A DNA stretch of 64,000 nt from a virus, in the IMG/VR virus record IMGVR_UViG_3300028392_000036, positions 1 through 64,000 of that record. One strand, given 5' to 3'. Positions within the stretch are counted from its first letter, which is position 1. Each line of letters opens with the position of its first letter. Position numbers and translations under genes: made by a program. This document shows positions 48,117 through 56,783 of the stretch, in pieces. Below the pieces are notes generated by a model, which did not search any database, was not told where the DNA came from, and was given only the letters and a program-made list of their open reading frames with translations.

Positions 48117-50432
48117 ATGAAGCAAATAACAGTACAAAAACGCAGTGGTCGCCGTGAACCACTAGCATTAGAAAAATGGCAGGCACAGATAGCCAAGGTT
48201 TGTGCAGGCATAGCAGATGTAAGTCAGTCAATGATAGAGATCAAAGCCCAGTTGCATTTTTATGATGGTATCACAACCAACGAAATTGATGGTATCACGC
48301 TCAGAGCCATAGTGGATCTAATTGACGTAGAATCAAATCCCGATGTGGGGCACACCAACTATCAGTACGTGGCAGGCAAACAACGACTATCAATGTTGCG
48401 TAAGGATGTGTATGGCTCATACGATCCTCCTCACCTGTATGAAATTGTAAAGAAGAATGTGGAAACAGGACTTTACACTAGTGAACTATTAGAATGGTAT
48501 AGTGAAGAAGACTGGAATCGTATGGAAGACATGATTGATCATGGCAAGGACGAACAATATTCATATGCGGCAGTGGAACAATTGATTGAAAAATATCTTG
48601 TGCGTAACAGAAGCACAAAGGAAATCTATGAAACGCCACAAGTTCGTTATATGATTGCGGCTGCCACGGTGTTCCACACGGAAGAACCCAACACAGCCCG
48701 TATGCGTTACATAAAGGAATACTACAATGCCGCAAGTGATGGATTATTTACCCTTGCTACTCCCGTGCTTGCTGGTCTCGGTACCCCTACTAAGCAATTC
48801 AGTTCGTGCGTACTCATTCGCAGTGATGATGACCTGGATAGTATTTTTGCTAGTGGCGAAATGATGGCCAAGTATGCCAGCAAACGTGCTGGTATTGGCC
48901 TAGAGATTGGACGATTGCGTCCACTAGGCTCACCCATTCGTGGTGGCGAAATCATGCACACAGGCATGATACCATTTTTAAAGAAGTGGTTTGGCGACCT
49001 ACGTAGTTGCTCACAAGGAGGTATTCGCAATGCAAGTGCTACTGTATTCTATCCTATTTGGCATCTTCAGTTTGATGATCTTATCGTTCTTAAAAACAAC
49101 CAAGGCACAGAAGAAACCCGTGTCCGGCACATGGACTATGGGGTTGTTCTTTCCGCATTTTTCTGGAGACGATTCAAGAACAAAGAAAACATAACATTCT
49201 TTGATCCCAACCAAGTACCTGAACTGTACGAAGCGTTCTATGCCAACACTGAACGTTTTGAAAAACTCTATGTGGAATACGAAAAGCGTCGGGACCTGCG
49301 TACCAAGACCATGAGTGCAGAAGAAGTGTTCAAGTCAGGCATACTCAAAGAGCGTACTGACACTGGACGTATCTATCTTGTGTTTATCGACAACGTTCAG
49401 AACCAAGGACCGTTTGATACTGAATATCATACCATTTACCAGAGTAACCTTTGCTGTGAAATCTTACTTCCTACAAAACCTTTCAAACGTCTTGACGATG
49501 CCGAAGGACGCATTGCTCTTTGCACACTGGGCTCAATTAACTGGGGTGCGTTCAGGAATCCTGAGGATATGCGTAGGGCTTGTAGAATTCTGCAACGCAG
49601 TCTCTGTAACATTCTCGACTACCAAGACTTCCTGTCGATCCAGAGTCAGTTATCAAATGACGAAATTCAGCCGCTTGGTATCGGCATTACTAACTTGGCT
49701 TACTGGCATGCCAAGCGAGGACTGCAATATGGTAACAAAGACGCTCTTGGAGAGGTCAAATCTTGGATGGAACACCAGGCCTTCTATCTTACCGAAGCAA
49801 CAGTTGAACTTGCTAAGGAAAGAGGCCGTTGCAAAGATTCTGACCGCACCTACTACGGTCGTGGTATATTTCCTTGGGAACGACGTGCCAACGGCGTAAA
49901 TGAATTAACAGACTTCTCTCCTGAACTGAACTGGGAAGGCCTACGTGCCGAGATGCGTAGTTATGGAGTACGCAATGCTACACTGATGGCCATTGCACCT
50001 GTAGAGTCTAGTAGTGTAGTAATTAACTCTACCAATGGTATCGAAATGCCAATGAGCCTGATCAGTGTAAAAGAATCTAAGGCAGGGAGCCTTACACAAG
50101 TTGTACCTGAGTATCACAAGTTGAAAAACAAGTATCAAATGATGTGGGCACAGAAAGACTGCGATGGTTATTTGAAAACAGCGGCTGTGTTGGCGGCCTA
50201 TGTTGATCAAAGCATCAGCACCAACACATTCTACAACCCAGCACACTTTGCTGACCGTAAAGTTCCAACAACGTTAATTGCCCGGAACTTGATGCAGGCA
50301 CACCACTGGGGATTGAAAACATTCTATTACAGTTTGATTAACAAAGCAGGTAGTAAACAAACTGCTGAAGTGGCCCCTCTTGAAATCATTGACTTTGATC
50401 TTGAGGAAGACTGCGAAGCCTGTAAGTTATGA
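48117..50432 (+). CDS. nrdA: Class Ia ribonucleotide reductase, alpha subunit
   Basis: 771 aa. An N-terminal ATP-cone (KRSGRREPLALEKWQ) indicates allosteric activity control. Catalytic cysteines: FSSCVLI (E. coli C225), NLCCEI (C439) and ALCTLG (C462), with a C-terminal EDCEACKL pair that is re-reduced by glutaredoxin. It makes deoxyribonucleotides for phage replication with NrdB. A TM peptide and an ATP-grasp gene lie between it and nrdB, so the usual adjacency is broken. Confidence 0.94.
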   Translation: MKQITVQKRSGRREPLALEKWQAQIAKVCAGIADVSQSMIEIKAQLHFYDGITTNEIDGITLRAIVDLIDVESNPDVGHTNYQYVAGKQRLSMLRKDVYGSYDPPHLYEIVKKNVETGLYTSELLEWYSEEDWNRMEDMIDHGKDEQYSYAAVEQLIEKYLVRNRSTKEIYETPQVRYMIAAATVFHTEEPNTARMRYIKEYYNAASDGLFTLATPVLAGLGTPTKQFSSCVLIRSDDDLDSIFASGEMMAKYASKRAGIGLEIGRLRPLGSPIRGGEIMHTGMIPFLKKWFGDLRSCSQGGIRNASATVFYPIWHLQFDDLIVLKNNQGTEETRVRHMDYGVVLSAFFWRRFKNKENITFFDPNQVPELYEAFYANTERFEKLYVEYEKRRDLRTKTMSAEEVFKSGILKERTDTGRIYLVFIDNVQNQGPFDTEYHTIYQSNLCCEILLPTKPFKRLDDAEGRIALCTLGSINWGAFRNPEDMRRACRILQRSLCNILDYQDFLSIQSQLSNDEIQPLGIGITNLAYWHAKRGLQYGNKDALGEVKSWMEHQAFYLTEATVELAKERGRCKDSDRTYYGRGIFPWERRANGVNELTDFSPELNWEGLRAEMRSYGVRNATLMAIAPVESSSVVINSTNGIEMPMSLISVKESKAGSLTQVVPEYHKLKNKYQMMWAQKDCDGYLKTAAVLAAYVDQSISTNTFYNPAHFADRKVPTTLIARNLMQAHHWGLKTFYYSLINKAGSKQTAEVAPLEIIDFDLEEDCEACKL

Positions 50433-50620
50433 ACAGTTTAGAAAAGATCTGGGCCCGGGCTACTGGGCACTTGATGGGCGAGTCTGATCATGATCGTCCA
50501 GATGTACCTATATTGACCTTGAGTGAAGCTCGCATTGCTTTGTTTTTGAAAACTTTCTGGGTAACCATACACGTGATAACTTGTTGTTTTATTATTGCTG
50601 GCGTTGTAAGACACTGGTAA
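50429..50620 (+). CDS. Small membrane protein after nrdA, 63 aa
   Basis: ATGA overlap with the nrdA stop. A charged first half is followed by one TM segment (about residues 37-60, ALFLKTFWVTIHVITCCFIIAG, first 20 residues diagnostic). No function known. Confidence 0.6.
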   Translation: MNSLEKIWARATGHLMGESDHDRPDVPILTLSEARIALFLKTFWVTIHVITCCFIIAGVVRHW

Positions 50621-50621
50621 A

Positions 50622-51872
50622 ATGAATATCCTATTTTCGTATCAATCTCACGTGATGACAATACTAATTGATAGTTTGTCTCGAGCTGGGCATACTGTTG
50701 ATGTTGTCGTGCCCGGCTGGGTTCCTGGTTTAAGAATAGAAGGATTGTCTAAATACAAAACTACAATTTGTAAAGATAGCAATGAGTTTCTGTCTATTGT
50801 TAACAATAGTCTTGATAGCGGTCAATACGATTATTTTTATCCCAGCTGGTCAGATTTTGTTACATCAAAAGCAGTCGAAGCAAATGAACGCAACAACTTG
50901 CCAACTATACCAGGTTCAGCCGCTGAATATATCAACACCAAGGATTCCTATTATAAAATTTTTGAACAGTTAGATATTCCTGTTCCCGAAATATATGCAA
51001 TGATACCGTTGGGTCAAAATCTTGATACAGTTCCTGACAACATAAATTTTCCTTGCGTTGCAAAACCCAGTCATGCAGTAAGCAAACCTGGCATGCAAAT
51101 ACTCAACAATCAACAAGAATTAATTGATTTTTTCTCATCACAATCTCAACGTATCAATCCTCAATACAATCCTCGTGGCAAGCCATATATGCTACAACAA
51201 TACATAGTTGGAGATGCATTTAGTATCATGGGGCATGTGGTTGATGGCCAAGTCACTATTGATTTTGCGTATGATATCGAAACTGACTGTAAGCCTTACG
51301 CATCCGAGACTGGTTGTGTATTTCCTAGCAAACAAAATACAGAGCAGTTGATTCCTTACATTCAAAAGTTCTTTGATCATATCAAAATAGATAATACTAT
51401 TTGGATGTTTGATCTCATAGTTGATCAAGAACAAAAGTTTTATTTTATAGATTTTGGGGCACGAGCACCTACCAACCCGCAGTTGTTGGTCAAATACAGT
51501 GGCGAACCGGACTATGCGGCCAAAATAATAGACCGTTTGTTTAACCACAAGAAATTTGTGTTAAATAACACTCACGCAGTGATTTGGAGGCAATTAAAAA
51601 TGCCAGCAGGGTTAATTGAGTCTCTAGAGTGCTATCGACCAGAACTAGCAGTAGAACTTAACTTGCCACAAGATGCAATTTGGACACCTACTAATGATTA
51701 CGAAGTACATCAAAATCCATATGCTGTAGTGGTTGCAGATACTTTGGAACAAGCAGAACAAAAGTTCATTGACTTACAACAATCGATTGTAGTAAAATAC
51801 AAGATGCAGTTCAAAGATCGGTATTCTGAAATCTTTTGGAAAAAGAAATGTCAAAACAACAATATAATTTAA
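50622..51872 (+). CDS. ATP-grasp ligase-like protein
   Basis: 416 aa. The N-terminal Rossmann-like pre-ATP-grasp domain starts MNILFSYQSHVMTIL. The ATP-grasp core shows FPCVAKPSHAVSKPGM (lysine and Gly-loop), YMLQQYIVGDAFSIMG (Glu/Gln adenine-binding strand) and WMFDLIVD ... FYFIDFGARAPTNP (metal-binding Asp and the FIDxxxR-type motif). Such enzymes join a carboxylate to an amine with ATP. It is AT-rich and sits between nrdA and nrdB, which suggests insertion. Substrate unknown; peptide or amino-acid ligation is possible. It overlaps nrdB by 25 bases. Confidence 0.75.
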   Translation: MNILFSYQSHVMTILIDSLSRAGHTVDVVVPGWVPGLRIEGLSKYKTTICKDSNEFLSIVNNSLDSGQYDYFYPSWSDFVTSKAVEANERNNLPTIPGSAAEYINTKDSYYKIFEQLDIPVPEIYAMIPLGQNLDTVPDNINFPCVAKPSHAVSKPGMQILNNQQELIDFFSSQSQRINPQYNPRGKPYMLQQYIVGDAFSIMGHVVDGQVTIDFAYDIETDCKPYASETGCVFPSKQNTEQLIPYIQKFFDHIKIDNTIWMFDLIVDQEQKFYFIDFGARAPTNPQLLVKYSGEPDYAAKIIDRLFNHKKFVLNNTHAVIWRQLKMPAGLIESLECYRPELAVELNLPQDAIWTPTNDYEVHQNPYAVVVADTLEQAEQKFIDLQQSIVVKYKMQFKDRYSEIFWKKKCQNNNII

Positions 51873-52948
51873 AAACAAAAACAGATTATCTAAACCGTAA
51901 AATGTTTCTGGACCCAGCAGGCCCTGTTACAGTCCAACGGTTTGAAGAAGTCAAGTATAACAAACTGGTCAAGTACGAACAAGAAGCACGTGGGTTCTTT
52001 TGGGTACCAGAAGAAATCTCTTTGACCAAAGATGCACAAGACTTTAAAGATGCCAGTGACACTGTCAAACATATTTTTACATCAAACTTACTACGCCAAA
52101 CAGCACTAGACTCGTTGCAAGGCCGTGGCCCCAGTCAAATCTTTACACCTGTTGTATCGATTCCTGAACTTGAAGCCTTGATCTACAACTGGACCTTCTT
52201 TGAAACCAACATTCACAGTCGCTCATACAGTCACATTATTCGCAACATCTACAACGTGCCCAAGGATGTGTTCAACACAATCCACGACACACAAGAGATT
52301 GTGGATATGGCATCGAGTGTGGGCAAATACTACGATGATTTGCACCGGTTCAATTGTAGTGTTGAACTAGGCATTACTGGTAGCGAACCCGAACATATCA
52401 AGGCAGTTTGGCTGGCACTGAACGCAAGTTACGCATTAGAAGCATTCCGCTTCATGGTATCATTTGCCACAAGTTTAGCCATGGTGGAGAACAAAATCTT
52501 TATCGGCAACGGTAACATCATTCAGTTGATCCTACAAGATGAAATGCTACACAAAGAGTGGACTGGGTGGTTGATCAATCAAGTGGTCAAAGAAGATCCA
52601 AGATTTGCCGCTGCCAAAGCCGAATGCGAAGGCGAAGTGTATCAGATGTATCTGGATGTGATCCGTGAAGAAAAAGCCTGGGCTGACTACTTGTTCAACA
52701 AAGGCCCGGTGATCGGACTTAATGCTAACATTCTCAAAGACTTTGTGGACTTCACAGCATTCAACGCACTCAAAGAAATTGGCATCAAGTACACACAAGA
52801 GCATCCACGTTCAACGCCTATCCCTTGGTTTACCAAGCACGTGGACACCAGCAAGAAACAAACAGCATTACAAGAAAACGAAAGCACCAACTATGTTATT
52901 GGTGTCATGAGTGACAGCATTGACTACGACGAGTTACCAGAACTATAA
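51848..52948 (+). CDS. nrdB: Class Ia ribonucleotide reductase, beta subunit
   Basis: 366 aa from the ATG at 51848. Iron ligands are recognisable: ALDSLQG (Asp), FFETNIH (Glu, His), and later EHIKA and EMLHKEW (Glu, His). The radical tyrosine is in HSRSYSHIIRN, at the E. coli Y122 position, so a standard diiron-tyrosyl radical is expected. It delivers the radical to NrdA. The gene overlaps the ATP-grasp gene and is followed by glutaredoxin. Confidence 0.93.
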   Translation: MSKQQYNLKTKTDYLNRKMFLDPAGPVTVQRFEEVKYNKLVKYEQEARGFFWVPEEISLTKDAQDFKDASDTVKHIFTSNLLRQTALDSLQGRGPSQIFTPVVSIPELEALIYNWTFFETNIHSRSYSHIIRNIYNVPKDVFNTIHDTQEIVDMASSVGKYYDDLHRFNCSVELGITGSEPEHIKAVWLALNASYALEAFRFMVSFATSLAMVENKIFIGNGNIIQLILQDEMLHKEWTGWLINQVVKEDPRFAAAKAECEGEVYQMYLDVIREEKAWADYLFNKGPVIGLNANILKDFVDFTAFNALKEIGIKYTQEHPRSTPIPWFTKHVDTSKKQTALQENESTNYVIGVMSDSIDYDELPEL

Positions 52949-52962
52949 CAAGGAGAATAAAA

Positions 52963-53187
52963 ATGAAAGCAATTGTATGGTCAAAAGACCAATGTCCCTA
53001 CTGTGTCCAGGCCAAGGCATTGTTAGAGTCAAGAGGAATTGAATACGAAGAGCGAAACATCAACAACGGCTGGGACAAAGAAGATTTGCTAGCCGCCGTA
53101 CCTGGTGCTAGAACATTACCACAAATCTTTTTAGATGAACAACTTGTGGGTGGATTTACTGAACTAAGAAAGCGACTAACCGAATGA
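52963..53187 (+). CDS. Glutaredoxin
   Basis: 74 aa with the CPYC active site (residues 11-14) and the TLPQIF (cis-Pro) and GGFTEL glutathione-binding motifs. It re-reduces the NrdA C-terminal Cys pair. AAGGAG lies ten bases upstream. Its position right after nrdB, as in T4-like phages, supports this role. Confidence 0.9.
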   Translation: MKAIVWSKDQCPYCVQAKALLESRGIEYEERNINNGWDKEDLLAAVPGARTLPQIFLDEQLVGGFTELRKRLTE

Positions 53188-53483
53188 CATTCGAACAAAA
53201 TCAAGTGTACACTTTTAAACTCAACTCCGGTGAAGAGTTGATTGCTCGTGTTGAAAAACCCGGCACTGAGTGGATCACTATCAGCGATCCTGTGAGCGTG
53301 GCTCCTGGACCACAAGGCATGGGACTTGTGCCCAGTTTGTTTACCGCAGATATCAAGCGGGAAATCCAACTAAATATCAACAGCATATCACTTTATGCCT
53401 ATGCTGAAGATGCTGTTAAAATGAAATACATTGAAGCAACTACAGGCATCAAAGTTCCAGACAAGAAACTCATACTAGGATAA
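53184..53483 (+). CDS. Small beta protein, possibly Sm-like
   Basis: 99 aa. It opens with VYTFKLNSGEELIARVEK, a strand-turn-strand pattern seen in LSm/Hfq-type barrels and in a conserved T4-like phage family, followed by a PQGMGLVPSLF loop. RNA binding is possible but not shown. Overlaps the glutaredoxin gene by four bases. Confidence 0.5.
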   Translation: MTFEQNQVYTFKLNSGEELIARVEKPGTEWITISDPVSVAPGPQGMGLVPSLFTADIKREIQLNINSISLYAYAEDAVKMKYIEATTGIKVPDKKLILG

Positions 53484-53484
53484 A

Positions 53485-53775
53485 ATGCCAGCAGTACAGA
53501 GAGACGGTGATCTAAATGATGCAGGCGGAGCAACTTCCGGCGGCGTAGCCTCTGTACGAGTAAATGGCATTCCGGTTACTGTAAACGGAAATCCAGTGTC
53601 TGAACACGCACCCTGGAGTCCAAAAGCCGCTCACGCACCTCACATAGCGGCTGCTACTGCTGGCGGGTCAGGATCGGTCAGTGCTGGAGGCATACCCATA
53701 GTGTATACCGGTGCTAGTGACACCTGCGGTCATTCGCGCACAGGTGGTAGCGACAACGTGAATGTGGCCGCATAA
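53485..53775 (+). CDS. PAAR-domain tail spike tip
   Basis: 96 aa. Typical PAAR features: repeated short beta turns, VRVNGIPVTVNGNPVSEHAPW and AGGIPIVYTGASDTCGH, with His and Cys residues placed to bind a zinc or iron ion at the point. It caps the gp5-type spike that pierces the outer membrane. The start of the large tail protein overlaps its stop. Confidence 0.88.
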   Translation: MPAVQRDGDLNDAGGATSGGVASVRVNGIPVTVNGNPVSEHAPWSPKAAHAPHIAAATAGGSGSVSAGGIPIVYTGASDTCGHSRTGGSDNVNVAA

Positions 53776-55814
53776 TGGCCACTATTACTAGTCCTTTACA
53801 GTTAACAGTATTCGCTGCCTTGGCTCAGAACCAAGGACTCAAGCCATTCCCTCCAGCCTTGGCTGCCGCAATTGCCGCATTCAATGCCACCACAGTGATG
53901 CAAAACTTTTTTGCGGCTGTGAGTTTTTACAAAGCACAAACATTTGCCACACAGTCCACACTGACCAGTTTGTTGAGCATTGGTAACTCGGTATGTCCGG
54001 CACTGGGCAACAGTATCCCAGTTAGTCCTATTGGAACATATCCTTACCTGAATAGCGAATATCTGATCAATTATCTTGGTGCAGTAGATGGATCCACAAT
54101 TGATCCGTCGGGCTTTAGTATGTTGATAGAACAAACCTGTGCCGCCTACCTTGGCAATGGCGACGCCAGTAAATTTGCCCAAGGGTTTATGGCTGTACAA
54201 GGTTATATTACCAGCACCAACAAATATATCAACAGTTCTGTAAATGCCAATCAGTATCTTGGTCCATTGTTTACCAACATGGATAATTTAACAACAGCCA
54301 ACATATCCAGCATGACCACTGATTTACCCAGTTACGGAATTGATCTTGCCAATCAGGGTAATCTATGGAGCATGAAAAAATTAGACCTGTACGGAACACC
54401 GGCTGGGCTGTTACAACAAATATCTTCGCTGGCAGGGATCAAAGCACGTACAGTACCAGATTTACAAAATGCCTTGCTTGCCCAAGGACTGTCTGCAACG
54501 GATATTGCCAATCTAGTCAATGATAATCGTGTGGGTTTAAACAAACCCAATGGATTAACACCAAACGAATTTGATAAATTACAAATATCAATTTACAACG
54601 CCATGGCCAATGTATCAGGTGATGCATTAACTCAAATACTAGACATCTTGGGAGTGACCACCCCAAATGTTAATACTCTTGCTGACTTATTAAATCCTGT
54701 GATTATGTTTCCCTTGAGTTATGCGTCATTGCAGACACCCAGTCCCAATGGTGCCATACCAATCTTTAATTCAACCGGCGCAGTAAATTCCAACATTACT
54801 CCCATAGTCAACAGTTATCTACCCACAGCATCAGGATGTGATGAACTAGGCAAGATCATTCCGCCGGCACAGGCCACCGCCAACAAAGCCATTCAAGTGG
54901 CATTCCAACAAATTAACAATGTGCCTAACACCACGTTGCCACGATTGGCTGACGCTGTATTAGGCACGGTTGATAATCCTTGGATGGTCACACAACCATA
55001 CTTGGCAAATACCGTGGTCAGCTACGGCAGTCCTGTACCAAGTTATTATCGCGCCATCGTTGATGTTCCAGCTGGCATTGATATTAACAATACTGCTTAT
55101 TGGTCTCCTACCACACTAGGAGGTCTTAGTACCATGGCCGACTTGCCATTGATACAGGCGCAAACTACACCAGTTGACAGTTCGGTGACTGATTATATTT
55201 CAACCACAATGGCCACAGGCACAGGCCCTGATGGTACCATTACCACTTATGATGTATTGGGCCTGGCTATTGACAGTGACAACTTTGCCGCACAACTAAA
55301 CACCGCCACTGCCGCGATTAATACGTTGCAAGGTGCAGGCAGTCTTGCTACATTGAATACCGCTTACATAAACATCTTGTCAGCAGTGAGTGATGCCAAC
55401 GTACAAACACAAATTACCAATGCCAATGCGGCCATTGCCGCACTCAGTGCCAATCCAAATGTAACCACATTGAATTCGGCCTGGACCTACATGGCCAACC
55501 TGATGAATCTCTCGGCTAAATACACTAGCCAAGCAGGTATTGATTATTTCAACTTGCAATCCAGTGATAAGAACAGCGTATACAGTTTTTCACAGAACTT
55601 GGCTTATTATGGATTACTCACAGCCAATGGCGATGCGGCTGAGTTTTTGGAAAACATCGCTGACATCACGACCCTAGGTGGCCAAGCCATTGTGGGTGCC
55701 ATGCGTGAAGGTCGCAACAATGCAAGATTGGGTGCGGCCAGTTTATACAATACCAATCAGATTCCTAGCAATCCTGAAGTAGCGCCGATCCCAGTAATTA
55801 CACCAATTACCTGA
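53775..55814 (+). CDS. Large tail/baseplate-region protein, 679 aa
   Basis: Coupled to PAAR by overlap. Ala/Thr/Asn-rich, with helical N-terminus and several repeated LN-x-A-W/Y-x-x-x segments. Residues ~385-425 contain a chitin-binding-type motif (NPWMVTQPYLANTVVSYGSP with SYYRAIVDVP and NNTAYWSP) like that in the tail spike at 45887. A C-terminal Pro-rich tail ends PVITPIT. Probable baseplate or tail structural protein; the exact T4 counterpart is not recognised. Confidence 0.65.
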   Translation: MATITSPLQLTVFAALAQNQGLKPFPPALAAAIAAFNATTVMQNFFAAVSFYKAQTFATQSTLTSLLSIGNSVCPALGNSIPVSPIGTYPYLNSEYLINYLGAVDGSTIDPSGFSMLIEQTCAAYLGNGDASKFAQGFMAVQGYITSTNKYINSSVNANQYLGPLFTNMDNLTTANISSMTTDLPSYGIDLANQGNLWSMKKLDLYGTPAGLLQQISSLAGIKARTVPDLQNALLAQGLSATDIANLVNDNRVGLNKPNGLTPNEFDKLQISIYNAMANVSGDALTQILDILGVTTPNVNTLADLLNPVIMFPLSYASLQTPSPNGAIPIFNSTGAVNSNITPIVNSYLPTASGCDELGKIIPPAQATANKAIQVAFQQINNVPNTTLPRLADAVLGTVDNPWMVTQPYLANTVVSYGSPVPSYYRAIVDVPAGIDINNTAYWSPTTLGGLSTMADLPLIQAQTTPVDSSVTDYISTTMATGTGPDGTITTYDVLGLAIDSDNFAAQLNTATAAINTLQGAGSLATLNTAYINILSAVSDANVQTQITNANAAIAALSANPNVTTLNSAWTYMANLMNLSAKYTSQAGIDYFNLQSSDKNSVYSFSQNLAYYGLLTANGDAAEFLENIADITTLGGQAIVGAMREGRNNARLGAASLYNTNQIPSNPEVAPIPVITPIT

Positions 55815-55845
55815 TCAAATTGGCTATTTTGAGATTGATTTCCTA

Positions 55846-55874
55846 TTGACTTAGTACTAACACGCATATATAAT
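55846..55874 (+). promoter_or_regulatory. Sigma70-type promoter for the outer-membrane protein
   Basis: TTGACT (55846-55851), 17-base spacer, TATAAT (55869-55874). A perfect palindrome TTAGTACTAA (55851-55860) overlaps the -35/spacer, a possible operator. AAAAGGAAAA precedes the ATG at 55919. Confidence 0.8.
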
Positions 55875-55918
55875 ACAGATTGACTCACGTCATTCTACTT
55901 TTAAAAGGAAAAAACTAA

Positions 55919-56473
55919 ATGAAGAAAATCTTCGCAATCTTGGCTTTGGCCATTACAGGTTCTGCTTTTGCGGTCGACAGCGTTACTGTTGAATCACAGA
56001 ATATCAAAACCATCAATAGTAGCACAGCACAACACGCTTATGTTTTGGGTGTGAAACACGACTTCAACAGCACATTTGCTGGCGACGTTGCATTCACCAA
56101 CACACAAACTGACAGCACCTATGCATTAGGCACACGCCTGGAAGCAGGTTTAACCGCTACTCAACCATTGTTTGGTTCAGTCAAAGGTTACACTCGCGTG
56201 GCTTTGGGCGAGAAGTACAGCAATACTGCCGCTACATCTTTCTATTCAATTGAGCCAGGTGTAACTACTCCAATCGGTCCATTCACTGCAAAGTTGGGTG
56301 TGCGCTGGCGCAGTGCCATTGACTCTGGTGCAAACAATGACCAGACTCACACAGTTCGTGCAACATTGGGTTACCCATTGACTGCTAACGACAATGTTTA
56401 CATTCGTTATGATCGCATCCGCGGCGATAGCGAGCAAAACTCTGTTATTGTGGGACTTACACACGCTTTCTAA
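55919..56473 (+). CDS. Outer-membrane beta-barrel protein (moron)
   Basis: 184 aa. Signal peptide (about 1-18, cleavage after AFA), then about eight amphipathic strands of alternating residues and a C-terminal GLTHAF, the terminal-Phe signal for BAM insertion. It is therefore a small eight-stranded-type outer-membrane protein of a Gram-negative cell, not a virion protein. Own promoter and terminator make it an independent unit expressed from the host polymerase. By analogy with Lom-type and other phage outer-membrane proteins it may block superinfection or change the surface; that is inference. Confidence 0.8.
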   Translation: MKKIFAILALAITGSAFAVDSVTVESQNIKTINSSTAQHAYVLGVKHDFNSTFAGDVAFTNTQTDSTYALGTRLEAGLTATQPLFGSVKGYTRVALGEKYSNTAATSFYSIEPGVTTPIGPFTAKLGVRWRSAIDSGANNDQTHTVRATLGYPLTANDNVYIRYDRIRGDSEQNSVIVGLTHAF

Positions 56474-56495
56474 AAAGTAATACTTTAGTACTACA

Positions 56496-56525
56496 AAAAC
56501 CCTGCTCTATGCAGGGTTTTCTTTT
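56496..56525 (+). terminator. Rho-independent terminator after the outer-membrane protein
   Basis: Ten-base-pair stem AAAACCCTGC / GCAGGGTTTT, five-base loop, then CTTTT. A TAGTACTA palindrome lies just upstream (56486-56493). Confidence 0.88.
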
Positions 56526-56527
56526 GG

Positions 56528-56556
56528 TTGACCGATAATTGCTCTTTTGCTATAAT
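56528..56556 (+). promoter_or_regulatory. Sigma70-type promoter P4
   Basis: TTGACC (56528-56533), 17-base spacer, TATAAT (56551-56556); an AGGAG ribosome-binding site follows. The spacer resembles P1-P3. Confidence 0.8.
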
Positions 56557-56587
56557 ATAGACATAGAGTAACAAAACAGGAGCCAAA

Positions 56588-56728
56588 ATGACTGTAGCAG
56601 ACTTGATTGAAATACTCCGCACCATGCCCGCAGACGCTCGTGTGGTTGCACATGACAGTGACTGGGGTTACACTGTGCCACTGGTAGAGGTGGATGGTGA
56701 CGGCGAAATTGTAATCTCAGCAGGTTGA
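56588..56728 (+). CDS. Small protein, 46 aa
   Basis: Preceded by P4 and an AGGAG site. It begins TVADLIEILRTMPADARVV, a pattern common in small phage proteins that pair a helix with strands. Its stop codon lies within the -35 hexamer of promoter P5. Function unknown; early expression is likely. Confidence 0.6.
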   Translation: MTVADLIEILRTMPADARVVAHDSDWGYTVPLVEVDGDGEIVISAG

Positions 56729-56753
56729 CCCGAAATTCCCAATTTGTTATAAT
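56725..56753 (+). promoter_or_regulatory. Sigma70-type promoter P5
   Basis: TTGACC (56725-56730), 17-base spacer, TATAAT (56748-56753), overlapping the preceding stop codon. An AGGAG site precedes the ATG at 56784. Confidence 0.8.
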
Positions 56754-56783
56754 ACTTGTATAGAAACTTAACAGGAGCCCGAA

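Noticed and set aside
49315-49899. A 194-codon forward frame within nrdA
   Set aside because: Shadow of nrdA; the nrdA frame contains all catalytic motifs.
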